NCBI GenBank assembly: GCA_965261455.1
Contig: OZ253453.1
Span: forward strand, 620,001 to 684,000
Origin: DAOUKH01 sp965261455
Lineage (GTDB): Bacteria > Chloroflexota > Dehalococcoidia > SHYB01
Length of the DNA stretch: 64,000 nt
Reading direction: 5' to 3'
A program made the translations under genes and the position numbers. The notes under the pieces are model-generated. The model saw only the letters and a program-made list of their open reading frames with translations, did not search any database and was not told the DNA's origin. The first letter of the stretch is position 1. Each line of letters starts with the position of its first letter. Positions 9,502 through 17,695 of the stretch are shown here, piece after piece.

Positions 9502-9762
9502 ATGAACCGATTACTTAGGCGGAAAGAGGTTGAGCAGATGGTCAGCCTGAGCCGCGCTTCCATCTACCGTTTAGCGGACAGTGGTGACTTCCCCCATCCC
9601 ATCCGCGTTGGCCCTCGTGCCGTGCGCTGGCGCTTGGGAGACATCGAGCAGTGGATGTCGGAACGCCCTCTCGCAACCGACAAAGTAGAGAAGGTCAGCA
9701 AGGAGCCTAGTCACAAGTCCGTATTGGTAGAGGCGGCGAGACGTGATGCTCCCGTTTGGTGA
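9502..9762 (+). CDS. AlpA-like helix-turn-helix regulator/excisionase
   Basis: 86 residues. The N-terminal half (LLRRKEVEQMVSLSRASIYR ... FPHPIRVGPRAVRW ... IEQWMSERP) is the MerR-like winged helix of the AlpA/excisionase family, which binds DNA and usually regulates integrase expression or excision in prophages and integrative elements. The C-terminal 30 residues look unstructured. GGAGAG lies just before the ATG. No integrase gene is present in the window, so this is probably a remnant or a solitary regulator. The family call is firm; the role is inferred. Confidence 0.8.
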   Translation: MNRLLRRKEVEQMVSLSRASIYRLADSGDFPHPIRVGPRAVRWRLGDIEQWMSERPLATDKVEKVSKEPSHKSVLVEAARRDAPVW

Positions 9763-9825
9763 CCCTCTGCGATAGCGCGGCACCAACGGGGCGCCCGCCG
9801 TGGTGACTGCTACAAAGAGGCGGAC

Positions 9826-9984
9826 ATGCGACAGGCGCTAGACGATGCGGCGTACACTGGCGTTGACGCACTGTTTCACCGCCAAGGATTCCGCGAGGAC
9901 CCCGATGATGCATGGTCCTTTCGGCGGACCGTCCTGGACAGTACTGCGCGGCTCGCGTGCGTGTGGTACACGGTGTGGTACTGA
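9826..9984 (+). CDS. Possible small protein (52 aa), unknown
   Basis: A 52-codon frame beginning MRQALDDAAYTGVDALFHRQ and ending in a Trp/Tyr-rich tail (VWYTVWY). AGAGG lies 5 bases before the ATG, and the frame follows the AlpA-like gene by 63 bases. The balanced amino-acid composition contrasts with the surrounding junk frames. I do not recognise the family. It may be cargo of the same mobile-element remnant, or chance. Confidence 0.35.
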   Translation: MRQALDDAAYTGVDALFHRQGFREDPDDAWSFRRTVLDSTARLACVWYTVWY

Positions 9985-10126
9985 GGCCAAAATGGACGGC
10001 TCCAACTGGTTTAGTGCATAGACGCATGCGCCACCATTCCTCCTCTTATCGCAAGGTGTCGCCCCGGCGATCGGCGGGGAAACCAGGAAGGCGAACGCCG
10101 TTCCCGGCGACGAAAGGAGGCCCGTA

Positions 10127-11023
10127 GTGGAAAGAGACCTCGTGGGCTATGGCCCCGACCTTCCGGCGGTCCGGTGGCCCGGCGATGCGCGCATAGCGGT
10201 TTCGATGGTGGTGAACTACGAGGAGGGGTCCGAATACTCCATTCTCGATGGCGACTCGCATAGGGAAACGAACGGCGAAGTCGCCTCGCCCATGCCGATG
10301 GACACGAGGGACCTTCTGAATGAGTCCATGTTCGAGTATGGGAGCCGGGTGGGAGTCTGGCGGCTGATGCGTCTGTTAGACAAACACGATGTGAAAGCGA
10401 CGTTCTTCTGCTGCGCGCTTGCGGTGGAGCGAAACCTTCGCGTTGGACAGGAGATCACACGCAGGGGTCACGAGGTTTGCGGGCACGGTTATCGGTGGGA
10501 AGAATACTACGCGTTCGAGAAAGAGGATGAGCGCGCGGTCATCGTCAAGGCGACGGACTCGTTGGAAAAGACGACCGGTCAGCGTTCGCTAAGTTGGTTC
10601 ACCAGGTATGGCGTGAGCGTCAACACCAGGGACTTGCTGGCGGAGATCGGCGGCTTTCTGTACGACAGCAATTCCGTCAGCGACGATCTGCCGTACTACA
10701 CAACGGTCCATGGCAAGCCGTGGCTGGTCCTTCCGTACAGCGTGGAGGTCAACGACGCCCGCTTCTGGAGAGGCGGTCTGACGAGCACCGAAGACTTCTA
10801 CTCCTACATGAAAGACTCGTTCGACTGCCTTTATGAAGAAGGTGGAGAAACGCCGAGGATGATGAGCGTCGGGCTCCACTGCCGGATTGCTGGGCGGCCT
10901 CCCCGCTCGACGGCCGTGGACCGGTTTCTCGAGTACGCGAAGGGCCACCCGGACGTCTGGTTCGCGCGCCGCATCGATATAGCGCGATGGTGGCTTGACA
11001 ACTACCCGCCCGACGGCGCTTGA
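10127..11023 (+). CDS. Polysaccharide deacetylase family, PuuE/allantoinase-like
   Basis: 298 residues with a NodB-type (beta/alpha) barrel. Visible motifs are RIAVSMVVNYEEGSE near the N-terminus, LLDKHDVKATFFCC around 92, and the metal-site region GHEVCGHGYRWEEYY around 122. These match the subgroup containing cofactor-independent allantoinase PuuE and related amide hydrolases, rather than secreted chitin deacetylases; there is no signal peptide. The GTG start has a strong GGAGG just upstream. The neighbouring GatC-like protein and amidase suggest a C-N bond hydrolysis pathway, perhaps ureide or cyclic amide breakdown. The exact substrate cannot be read from the sequence. Confidence 0.8.
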   Translation: MERDLVGYGPDLPAVRWPGDARIAVSMVVNYEEGSEYSILDGDSHRETNGEVASPMPMDTRDLLNESMFEYGSRVGVWRLMRLLDKHDVKATFFCCALAVERNLRVGQEITRRGHEVCGHGYRWEEYYAFEKEDERAVIVKATDSLEKTTGQRSLSWFTRYGVSVNTRDLLAEIGGFLYDSNSVSDDLPYYTTVHGKPWLVLPYSVEVNDARFWRGGLTSTEDFYSYMKDSFDCLYEEGGETPRMMSVGLHCRIAGRPPRSTAVDRFLEYAKGHPDVWFARRIDIARWWLDNYPPDGA

Positions 11024-11062
11024 TAAGCAGTCGAATGAGAGTCCCGCCCTATTGGCGATCGA

Positions 11063-11281
11063 ATGGAGGCACGTTTGAGCCAGGACGCCGTTCCGTCTCA
11101 GTTGCCGATCGATCTGACCGAGGACGAGGTCCGCGCCCTCGCCAAGGGCCTCGGCCTGGACATCCCGGACGATGTCTTGCCCGAGGTTACCTTCCGCTTC
11201 ACTGCGCTCATGCAGGAGCTCGGCAAGCTCGATAGGGACAGCCTCAGCTCAATCGACCCACGTCCGCTCTTTGACGTTTGA
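11063..11281 (+). CDS. GatC-like small protein, amidase partner
   Basis: 72 residues, acidic, with two predicted helices (LTEDEVRALAKGLGLDI ... VTFRFTALMQELGKLDR) and an ending ...DPRPLFDV that resembles the GatC-like chains accompanying GatA-type amidases. It ends 14 bases before the preferred amidase ATG and overlaps the alternative TTG by four bases, so the two are probably co-translated. The ATG at 11063 is annotated; a TTG at 11075 with GGAGG five bases upstream is an equally good start. Its likely role is to stabilise the amidase; this is inference from position and shape. Confidence 0.65.
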   Translation: MEARLSQDAVPSQLPIDLTEDEVRALAKGLGLDIPDDVLPEVTFRFTALMQELGKLDRDSLSSIDPRPLFDV

Positions 11282-11295
11282 CCTCTGGAGGGCGC

Positions 11296-12714
11296 ATGGC
11301 TGACGAGGAGTTGGTGTTCGAGACGGTAGCGGGCCTGACCTCCCTCATCGAACGGCGGGAGGTATCCCCGGTCGCGCTGGTCGAGGCGTACCTGGAGCGC
11401 ATCGACCGGCTCAACGACCAGCTACACGCCTACATCACCGTCTGCCGGGAATCGGCCCTGGCCGAGGCGCGAACGGCCGAGAAGGAGATCGCGAACGGCC
11501 GGTATCAGGGGCCGCTTCATGGGATCCCTATTGGCCTGAAGGACCAGTTCTTGACGAAGGGCGTTCGCACTACCGGAGGCTCCAGAATCCACTCCGGGCT
11601 AATGCCGGATGCGGACGCCACTATCGTCGGCCGGTTGAAGGATGCGGGAGCGATCGTGCTGGGCAAGCACAACATGGCGGAGTTCGCCATGGGCGGTACC
11701 CGCGAGCATCCGTATGGGGACCCGCGCAACCCCTGGGATCTAGAGCGGATCCCCGGCCATTCCAGCAGCGGTTCGGGAGTCGCGGTTTCCGCGTCGATGT
11801 GCGCCGCTGCCATCGGAGAGGATACGGGAGGCTCCGGGAGAATCCCGGCGGCGGCGTGCGGGATCACCGCGATACGTCCGACGCATGGCCGTGTCAGCCG
11901 GCACGGGACGTTCCCCATGTCTTGGTCGATGGACTGCGCCTCTCCCATGGGCCGCACGGCGGAAGATTGCGCGCTGTTGTTACAGGCGATCGCCGGGCAT
12001 GATCCCCGCGATGCGACGTCGAGCACCTTGCCGGTTCCGGACTACAGAAGCGCGCTGCGAAGCGACATCGGGGACATGCGGGTCGGAGTCGTCCGGGAGT
12101 TGGTCCCGCCTGAGACGGCCGATGCGGGCGTCCGATCTGCGTTCGCGGAGGGCGTACGGGTGTTCGAGAAGCTCGCCGCGTCCGTCGAAGAGGTTTCCAT
12201 ACCACTGATTGAGCTGGCCGCCCCGATCTTCGTGGCCATCTGCGATACGGACGGCGCGCACGTGCACTTCGATTCCATTCGGAAGCGGGCGCACGAATAC
12301 GATTCCGCGACGAGGGCGCGGCTCATGTCGGCCTCGCTTGTGTCCGCCGGTCTGTACAACGTGGCGCAGCGGGCTCGAGGGCTGCTGCGCAGCCAGATGA
12401 TGGCGGCGCTCGAAGGGGTGGACGTCTTGATCTCGCCGATGTCGTTCGGACCGCCGGCCACGCTTGCGGCTGAAAAGGTCGTCTTCGAGAGCAAGGAAGA
12501 CGTTATCGCGCGGCAGTTCGGGTCCAGATCTTTTACCACGCCGCACAGCCTGACCGCGCTGCCGGCAATGACGGTGCCGTGCGGCTTCAATTCAGTGAGC
12601 ACCCCCGTTGGTCTACATATCGGGGGAAGACCGTTCGAGGAGCAGACGGTCCTGAACGCGGGCTTCGCGTTTCAGGCGGCGACTGACTGGCATGAGCGCC
12701 GCCCCAATCTGTGA
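11296..12714 (+). CDS. Amidase signature family hydrolase (GatA-like)
   Basis: About 472 residues. The amidase-signature catalytic triad is visible: Lys in GIPIGLKDQF, the cis-Ser region HSSSGSGVAVSA, and the nucleophile Ser in GEDTGGSGRIPAAACG. Family members hydrolyse amides through a Ser-cisSer-Lys mechanism; known substrates range from simple amides to Asn/Gln-tRNA and allophanate. The ATG at 11296 is preferred for its CTGGAGGG ribosome site. No full gatB is present, so this is more likely a catabolic amidase than the tRNA amidotransferase. It follows a GatC-like gene and a PuuE-like hydrolase, suggesting stepwise degradation of a nitrogenous compound. Confidence 0.88.
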   Translation: MADEELVFETVAGLTSLIERREVSPVALVEAYLERIDRLNDQLHAYITVCRESALAEARTAEKEIANGRYQGPLHGIPIGLKDQFLTKGVRTTGGSRIHSGLMPDADATIVGRLKDAGAIVLGKHNMAEFAMGGTREHPYGDPRNPWDLERIPGHSSSGSGVAVSASMCAAAIGEDTGGSGRIPAAACGITAIRPTHGRVSRHGTFPMSWSMDCASPMGRTAEDCALLLQAIAGHDPRDATSSTLPVPDYRSALRSDIGDMRVGVVRELVPPETADAGVRSAFAEGVRVFEKLAASVEEVSIPLIELAAPIFVAICDTDGAHVHFDSIRKRAHEYDSATRARLMSASLVSAGLYNVAQRARGLLRSQMMAALEGVDVLISPMSFGPPATLAAEKVVFESKEDVIARQFGSRSFTTPHSLTALPAMTVPCGFNSVSTPVGLHIGGRPFEEQTVLNAGFAFQAATDWHERRPNL

Positions 12715-12792
12715 GCTAGGGCGGGCTGGCCGCGTGGCCGTGCAACGGCCCCGCCTTGATGTCATTTGGGCGCCCCAACTCCGCGGTAACCC

Positions 12793-12820
12793 TTGCTGCG
12801 TGGCGATGCCAGCATATACA
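12793..12820 (+). promoter_or_regulatory. Candidate promoter of the ferredoxin gene
   Basis: TTGCTG (12793-12798), 16 bases, then TATACA (12815-12820), about 45 bases before the ferredoxin ATG. It resembles a housekeeping promoter with a weak -35. Confidence 0.35.
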
Positions 12821-12864
12821 CTGTACGCGGACATCACCTTACAGTCGGAAGGGGTTCTCATCGG

Positions 12865-13122
12865 ATGGCGTACATCATTACTGAGCCGTGCATCGGGGTT
12901 AAGGACCATGCCTGTGTCGAGGTCTGCCCGGTCGATTGCATTCACCCACGCCAGGGCGACCCCGAGTTCGACGACGTGGAAATGCTCTACATCAACCCTG
13001 ACGAGTGCATCGACTGCGCTGCCTGCGAGCCGGTGTGCCCGGTGAACGCGATCTTCGAAGAGGACGCGACGCCGGACCAGTGGAAGAACTACATCGAGAT
13101 TAATAAGAAGTACTTCGAGTAG
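12865..13122 (+). CDS. fdxA: 7Fe ferredoxin (3Fe-4S/4Fe-4S)
   Basis: 85 residues. The first cysteine set has the spacing Cys-x7-Cys-x3-Cys-x3-Cys (CIGVKDHACVEVCPVDC) and the second Cys-x2-Cys-x2-Cys-x3-Cys (CIDCAACEPVC). This is the arrangement of seven-iron ferredoxins of the Mycobacterium/Thermus FdxA type, soluble one-electron carriers. The ATG at 12865 follows GGAAGGGG; upstream in-frame codons are not ferredoxin-like. It stands alone between the amidase and aconitase, with its own candidate promoter. Its electron partner is not indicated. Confidence 0.95.
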   Translation: MAYIITEPCIGVKDHACVEVCPVDCIHPRQGDPEFDDVEMLYINPDECIDCAACEPVCPVNAIFEEDATPDQWKNYIEINKKYFE

Positions 13123-13157
13123 CGTGGCGCGCCGGCGGCGCGCCGGACGGCCCCCTT

Positions 13158-13191
13158 CCCTCACCCCAACCCTCTCCCCGTGGAGAGGGAG
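13158..13191. repeat. CCCTCACCCC palindromic repeat
   Basis: CCCTCACCCCAACCCTCTCC followed by CCGTGGAGAGGG can fold as a hairpin. The same core recurs near 17555, 22590, 29820, 43745 and, degraded, near 44420 and 56455. It lies in the 240-base gap before aconitase, which holds nothing else recognisable. Confidence 0.7.
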
Positions 13192-13363
13192 CACGAGTGG
13201 GATCCGCGGGAGAGGAGCACCGGTGGCTCTCGACGTGAGCGAGGGCGTGTGCGGTTGAGCCCGATGGGCGCCATACCTACGAGATGGCGCCCGTTTTATT
13301 GGAAGCCCCGCGCTCCGGTCCCAGACCAAGGGCCGCGCTGGGCTGAATTGATTGGAGGAGAAG

Positions 13364-15631
13364 ATGGTCGCGATTGAGTCCACCCCCGATCTTGTGGCGT
13401 CGTCGTACGCGAGGACCCGCGCCAATCTCGATATTGTCCGCGCACGGCTGGGCCGGCCCCTCAACTTGACGGAGAAGATCCTCTACGGCCACCTGGACGA
13501 CCCGCGGGGGCAGGAGCTGGTCGCCGGCCAGAGCTATCTCCAACTGAAGCCGGACCGGGTCGCGATGCAGGACGCGACGGCGCAGATGGCGCTGTTGCAG
13601 TTCATGCTCGCGGGCAAGGACGCCGTCGCCGTTCCCACGACGATCCACTGCGACCATCTGATCCAGGCCCGCACCGGCGCGCGGCAGGACCTGGCGGCGG
13701 CCGAGGAGGAGAACAACGAGGTCTATGCGTTCCTGAATTCCGTGGCCCAGCGCTACGGCGCGGGCTTCTGGAAGCCGGGCTCGGGCATCATCCACCAGGT
13801 TGTGCTGGAGAACTACGCTTTCCCCGGCGGCATGATGATCGGAACGGACTCCCACACGCCGAACGCCGGCGGCCTCGGTATGTTCGCGGCCGGCGTGGGC
13901 GGCGCCGACGCCGTCGACGTGCTGGCGGACTTCCCCTGGGAGGTGCTCCACCCCAACGTCGTCGGCGTCAAGCTCACCGGCGCGCCCAGCGGCTGGACGG
14001 CGCCCAAGGACGTGATCCTCTACCTCTGCGGGCTGCTGACGGTGGCGGGCGGCACCAACCGCGTCATCGAGTACTTCGGCCCCGGCGCGGAGCACATCAG
14101 CTGCACCGGCAAGGCCACGATCTGCAACATGGGGGCCGAGCTCGGCGCGACCTGCTCCGTCTTCCCCTACGACCGGCGCATGGCGACGTACCTTGAGGCG
14201 ACGGAGCGCTCCGCCCTCGCCGCCCTGGCCGGGGAGAACGCCGACATCCTCCGGGCCGACGAGGCGGCGGAGGCCGACCCGGAGAAGTACTACGACTTGG
14301 TCGTCGAGATCGACCTCTCGAAGCTTGAGCCGCACGTCGTCGGGCCACACACGCCCGACCTGGCGCGCCCCGTCTCGAAGCTCACCGAGGACGTGGCCGC
14401 GCAAGGCTACGCCGACAACATCTCGGCGGCATTGGTGGGAAGCTGCACCAACTCCTCCTACGAAGACATCGTCCGCACCGCCGACATCGCCGCGCAGGCG
14501 GGGGCCCACGGCGCCAAGGTCAAGACCTCGTTCCTAGTGACGCCGGGGTCGGAGCAGGTGCGCGCCACCATCGAGCGCGATCAGCAGATGGAGATCCTCG
14601 AATCGGTCGGCGCCACGGTGCTGGCCAACGCCTGCGGCCCGTGCATCGGCCAGTGGAAGCGGAGCGACATCGCCCCCGGCGAGCGCAATAGCATCATCTC
14701 GTCGTTCAACCGCAACTTCCCCAAGCGAAACGACGGCAACGCCGAGACGATGTCCTTCATCGCCAGCCCGGAAATCGTCATGGCCTACGCCCTGGCGGGC
14801 AGCCTCTCCTTCAATCCGCTCACCGACACGCTGGAAGGCAAAGACGGGCCCTTCATGCTCGAAGCGCCCGCGCCGGCCCCGGAAGTCCCCGCCAATGGAT
14901 TCCTCCGCGACGAGCAGGGATTCGTGGCGCCTCCGGACGACGGTTCGTCCGTTGAGGTGCATGTGTCGCCCGATAGCGGCCGCCTGCAAATCCTGACGCC
15001 CTTCCCCGCCTGGGCCGGCGGCGACTTCGAACGGCTCACCGTGCTGCTCAAGGCCAAGGGCAAGTGCACCACCGACCACATCTCCCCCGCCGGCCCGTGG
15101 CTCGCCTACCGCGGCCACCTCGATAAGATCAGCGACAACGCCTTCCTCGGCGCGATCAACGCCTTCACCGGCGAGACCGGCCAGGGGCGCGACCCCCTTA
15201 CCGGCGAGACCGGCGTCCCCTTCCCCAAAGTCGCCCGCGGCCTGGGCGCCGCCGGCAGACGCTGGGTCGCCATTGGCGATTGGAACTATGGCGAGGGTAG
15301 CTCCCGCGAGCACGCCGCCATGTGCCCGCGCCACCTGGGCGCGGCGGCGATCATCACGCGCGCCTTCGCCCGCATCCATGAGTCGAACCTCAAAAAACAG
15401 GGCGTCCTGCCGTTCACCTTCGCCGACTCCGACGACTACGACGCGGTCCGCGAGGACGACGAGATCAGCATCACGGGGCTGAGCGACCTCGCGCCGGGCA
15501 AGCCGGTGACGGCGACCCTCCACCATAGCGACGGCTCATCGCAGCCTGTCGAGTTGCTCCACACCCTCAACGAGGAGCAGATCGCGTGGTTCAAGGCAGG
15601 CTCCGCGCTCAACGCCCTGAACGCGAAGTAG
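13364..15631 (+). CDS. acnA: Aconitate hydratase (mitochondrial-type aconitase)
   Basis: 755 residues; isomerises citrate and isocitrate in the TCA cycle using a 4Fe-4S cluster. Cluster cysteines appear in VGSCTNSSYED and in NACGPCIGQW. Substrate-binding motifs include MIGTDSHTPNAGG, SSFNRNFPKRNDG and, in the swivelling C-terminal domain, GDWNYGEGSSREHAA. The length and the order of domains match the mitochondrial-type enzymes rather than the longer AcnA/IRP form or AcnB, so the symbol is approximate. GGAGGAG sits before the ATG at 13364; an in-frame TTG four codons earlier is less likely. It converges with the UGSC gene of module A across a 50-base gap. Confidence 0.95.
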   Translation: MVAIESTPDLVASSYARTRANLDIVRARLGRPLNLTEKILYGHLDDPRGQELVAGQSYLQLKPDRVAMQDATAQMALLQFMLAGKDAVAVPTTIHCDHLIQARTGARQDLAAAEEENNEVYAFLNSVAQRYGAGFWKPGSGIIHQVVLENYAFPGGMMIGTDSHTPNAGGLGMFAAGVGGADAVDVLADFPWEVLHPNVVGVKLTGAPSGWTAPKDVILYLCGLLTVAGGTNRVIEYFGPGAEHISCTGKATICNMGAELGATCSVFPYDRRMATYLEATERSALAALAGENADILRADEAAEADPEKYYDLVVEIDLSKLEPHVVGPHTPDLARPVSKLTEDVAAQGYADNISAALVGSCTNSSYEDIVRTADIAAQAGAHGAKVKTSFLVTPGSEQVRATIERDQQMEILESVGATVLANACGPCIGQWKRSDIAPGERNSIISSFNRNFPKRNDGNAETMSFIASPEIVMAYALAGSLSFNPLTDTLEGKDGPFMLEAPAPAPEVPANGFLRDEQGFVAPPDDGSSVEVHVSPDSGRLQILTPFPAWAGGDFERLTVLLKAKGKCTTDHISPAGPWLAYRGHLDKISDNAFLGAINAFTGETGQGRDPLTGETGVPFPKVARGLGAAGRRWVAIGDWNYGEGSSREHAAMCPRHLGAAAIITRAFARIHESNLKKQGVLPFTFADSDDYDAVREDDEISITGLSDLAPGKPVTATLHHSDGSSQPVELLHTLNEEQIAWFKAGSALNALNAK

Positions 15632-15681
15632 GCGTCTTTCGAGGTCTCCCGCGCGGAACAGGCGTTGGGACGCGCCGACGG

Positions 15682-16212
15682 CTACTTCAGGACGATGCGC
15701 TCGAACTGTTCGACGGCGAGCTTGGCGCGCTCGCGGAGCGGCTCTTCGGTGAGGCTGCCTAGGGGGTGGGCCACTTCGGCCCATTCGATGTCGGGGATGC
15801 CGCCGATCTTCGCCATCGCCTTGCAGACGTCGCGGAACCGGTCGGTGCCGATGAGCATGGAGGGGACGCCCATCTTTTCGATCTCGATGCTGTTGAGCAG
15901 ACCGCTCGACGAGCAGGAGCCTCAGTCGCCGTGGGTGAGAATGATGGCGTCGCAGTCCTCGACGCTGCGCCACTCGTCGCGCTTCATCACCCGCATGCCC
16001 TGATAGACGCCGCGGACCACGCCGCCGAGCTCGTAGCGGGAGCGGAGCTCTTCCTCCACCATGTCGAGGAGGCGGTCGGCGTTCAGCTTCCTGTTGCTGT
16101 AGAGGCCGATGGTCTTGCCGTCGAGGGTGGGCAGCCGCGGCGTCAGCCCTTCGATCTCGGCTATCGACTCCGCCGTCGGCTCCAGGACCGTGAGACGCTG
16201 CGCTACGACCAT
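15682..16212 (-). CDS. UGSC-type selenoprotein A (in-frame UGA = Sec97)
   Basis: Read through one in-frame TGA (15924-15922), this gene encodes 176 residues ending at the TAG at 15682. N-terminal half: LDGKTIGLYSNRKLNADRLL and a helical segment ending in CDAIILTHGD. Then Sec-Gly-Ser-Cys-Ser-Ser, and a C-terminal half with MGVPSMLIGT and EVAHPLGSLTEE. Both halves align with the genes at 50701 and 57673, which carry TGA at the same place. A hairpin with a GTC loop starts 5 bases after the TGA. GGGAGGAA precedes the ATG. I believe this is the UGSC family of (seleno)proteins reported from marine metagenomes; the biochemical function is unknown. The Sec-x2-Cys centre suggests redox chemistry. The partner gene lies 38 bases upstream on the same strand. 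Confidence 0.9.
15902..15916 (-). promoter_or_regulatory. SECIS-like hairpin of selenoprotein A
   Basis: CTGCTC-GTC-GAGCGG, starting 5 bases 3' of the UGA on the coding strand: a six-pair stem (one G-U pair) with a three-base loop beginning with G. Bacterial SECIS elements lie in the coding region just after the UGA and bind SelB through an apical loop with a G. This one is close to the UGA and short, so the assignment is tentative. Confidence 0.5.
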
Positions 16213-16250
16213 GGCGTTCCTCCCTTGCGGCGCTTGGTTACGATTATAGC

Positions 16251-17342
16251 CTAGTAGCCCTCGATGACGCGCGAGACGGGCGCGCCCCCGTAGGGGAAGA
16301 GGCAGTGGATGAAGGCGCCGGCGTAGGCGCCGGAGACGGCGACGTGGATGTCGTCGGGGGTGGCGCCGGCGGCGACATAACGCTCGTCGTCGCCCTCGAC
16401 GACGGGGGAGCCGATGCGCTCGCCGAGACCGCCGCTGACGCCCCAGCCGTTCTCCTTGGCCCAGCGCACGGTCCGCCGGGTGCTCTCGAAGAGGGCCTGG
16501 CGTATGTCGGCCTTCGACCAGCCGGCCCGCACGAAGTGATCGGCGCATTCCGGCGGCAGGATCACGACGGTGAAGCCGGCGGCGGTCATCTTCCCCGAAC
16601 CGCGAAGGTATTGGGACAGCATGGCGATGGTCTCGTCGGCGTCCTGAGCCGCCGAGAGGCCGTATTGGACGTGGCCGTTGGTGGAGAAGAGTGTGACGAC
16701 GCTCTGCTCGCGGTCGTAGCCGCGTTCGACGTGCAGCGGGTTGAGCGAGGGGTAGTCGACCTCGTTCTCGACGATGTGGTAGCCGGCGTAGCGCGCGGGC
16801 TGGCCGATAGTGGCACGGTCGAGGATGGGGCGGTGCTCCGCCTCGTTGCCCGCGCCGGGAACGGAGCCGAGCACGTTGATTTGGATGAGGCGCACCGCGC
16901 GCCCGATGGTCGAGTTGGCGCGGTTCCCCGGGCCGAGCACGTTGCCCCGGAAGTTCATCCCTAGGCGCTCGATCACGGGGCCGTTGACGATGAAGCCCAG
17001 CGCTGCGCCGCCGGTGGTGGCGTTGGGGACGTGCATGCTGCTGCGCTCGTCGCACAACGCTTCGAGCAGGGCAAGGACGACGGGGAAGTACTCCGGCTTG
17101 CACCCCGCCATGACGGCGTTGATCGCGGCCTTCTCGACGGTGATGACGCGCCGCCGCGAGGGGTATTCGCCGACGACATCGGCGGGGCCGCGCCCGGAGG
17201 CGTCGACGAACGCGGCGACCTTCTCTTCCGTCGGCGGGACGATGGGCAGGCCGTCGGTCCAGCCGCGCTCGAAGAACAGTTCGATGGCGTCGTCGAGTCC
17301 GTCGATCTCATGCCGCCGGGAAGTGAGCGGGCCGCCCGCCAT
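16251..17342 (-). CDS. UGSC-partner protein A, function unknown (363 aa)
   Basis: 363 residues without signal peptide or membrane segment. Motifs shared with the proteins at 51269 and 56553 are ERGWTDGLPIVPPTEEKVAAF, VITVEKAAINAVMAGCKPEY (Cys81 invariant), NSTIGRAVRLI and PLHVERG. GGAGGA precedes the ATG. It is transcribed before selenoprotein A with a 38-base gap. I cannot name a characterised family. The invariant Cys and the constant pairing with a Sec protein suggest a complex in which the two thiol/selenol centres exchange electrons or bind a common substrate; that is inference. It contains an insert around 165-185 (GSVPGAGNEAEHR) not seen in partner B. Confidence 0.8.
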   Translation of the reverse strand: MAGGPLTSRRHEIDGLDDAIELFFERGWTDGLPIVPPTEEKVAAFVDASGRGPADVVGEYPSRRRVITVEKAAINAVMAGCKPEYFPVVLALLEALCDERSSMHVPNATTGGAALGFIVNGPVIERLGMNFRGNVLGPGNRANSTIGRAVRLIQINVLGSVPGAGNEAEHRPILDRATIGQPARYAGYHIVENEVDYPSLNPLHVERGYDREQSVVTLFSTNGHVQYGLSAAQDADETIAMLSQYLRGSGKMTAAGFTVVILPPECADHFVRAGWSKADIRQALFESTRRTVRWAKENGWGVSGGLGERIGSPVVEGDDERYVAAGATPDDIHVAVSGAYAGAFIHCLFPYGGAPVSRVIEGY

Positions 17343-17695
17343 GGAGTCCTCCGCCGCGAATGGGTCTCAGCTTGGGTGCGCTTCAGGGTAGGGGGAGCGT
17401 GGTTTGGTGTCAAAGCGCCCTGCCCGCCCTCAGTTCCCGTAGGGGCGATTCACGAATCGCCCTCCCTCTCTGTGGGGAGACTGAGAGAGGGAGCGCGCGG
17501 CAGGCGCGCGGGCACTCTTTGGGCGCCCCTCCCTTCTTACGCCCTCTCCCGCTGGGAGAGGGTTGGGGTGAGGGCGGGGGGCGGCGGGGGGCGCGCGATC
17601 TCGCCGGAGCGTGCCGCCGGGTTACGCAAAGGTGTCCAGGGCGGAGAGGCGGTATTTTGGGTTACAGACAGCTTCTGGAAGGCAAGAAGCCGCCC
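17343..17695. repeat. Composite palindromic repeat element
   Basis: A 353-base gap with no gene. It contains CCCGTAGGGGCGATTCACG (about 17436), a CTCTGTGGGGAGACTGAGAG block (about 17470-17495), a GC-rich palindrome, the CCCTCACCCC core in inverted orientation (about 17539-17572), and GTTACGCAAAGGTGTCCAGG (about 17622). The same blocks, in other orders, make up the gaps near 22.6, 29.7, 31.2 and 46.3 kb. This looks like a non-autonomous repeat family. Confidence 0.65.

Noticed and set aside
13277..14509. 410-codon minus frame opposite aconitase
   Set aside because: Antisense shadow in GC-rich coding DNA; the plus-strand aconitase is unambiguous.
15922..17103. 393-codon minus frame overlapping the UGSC partner
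   Set aside because: Its N-terminal two-thirds is a shadow of partner A in another frame; only the last part from 16212 is the UGSC gene.
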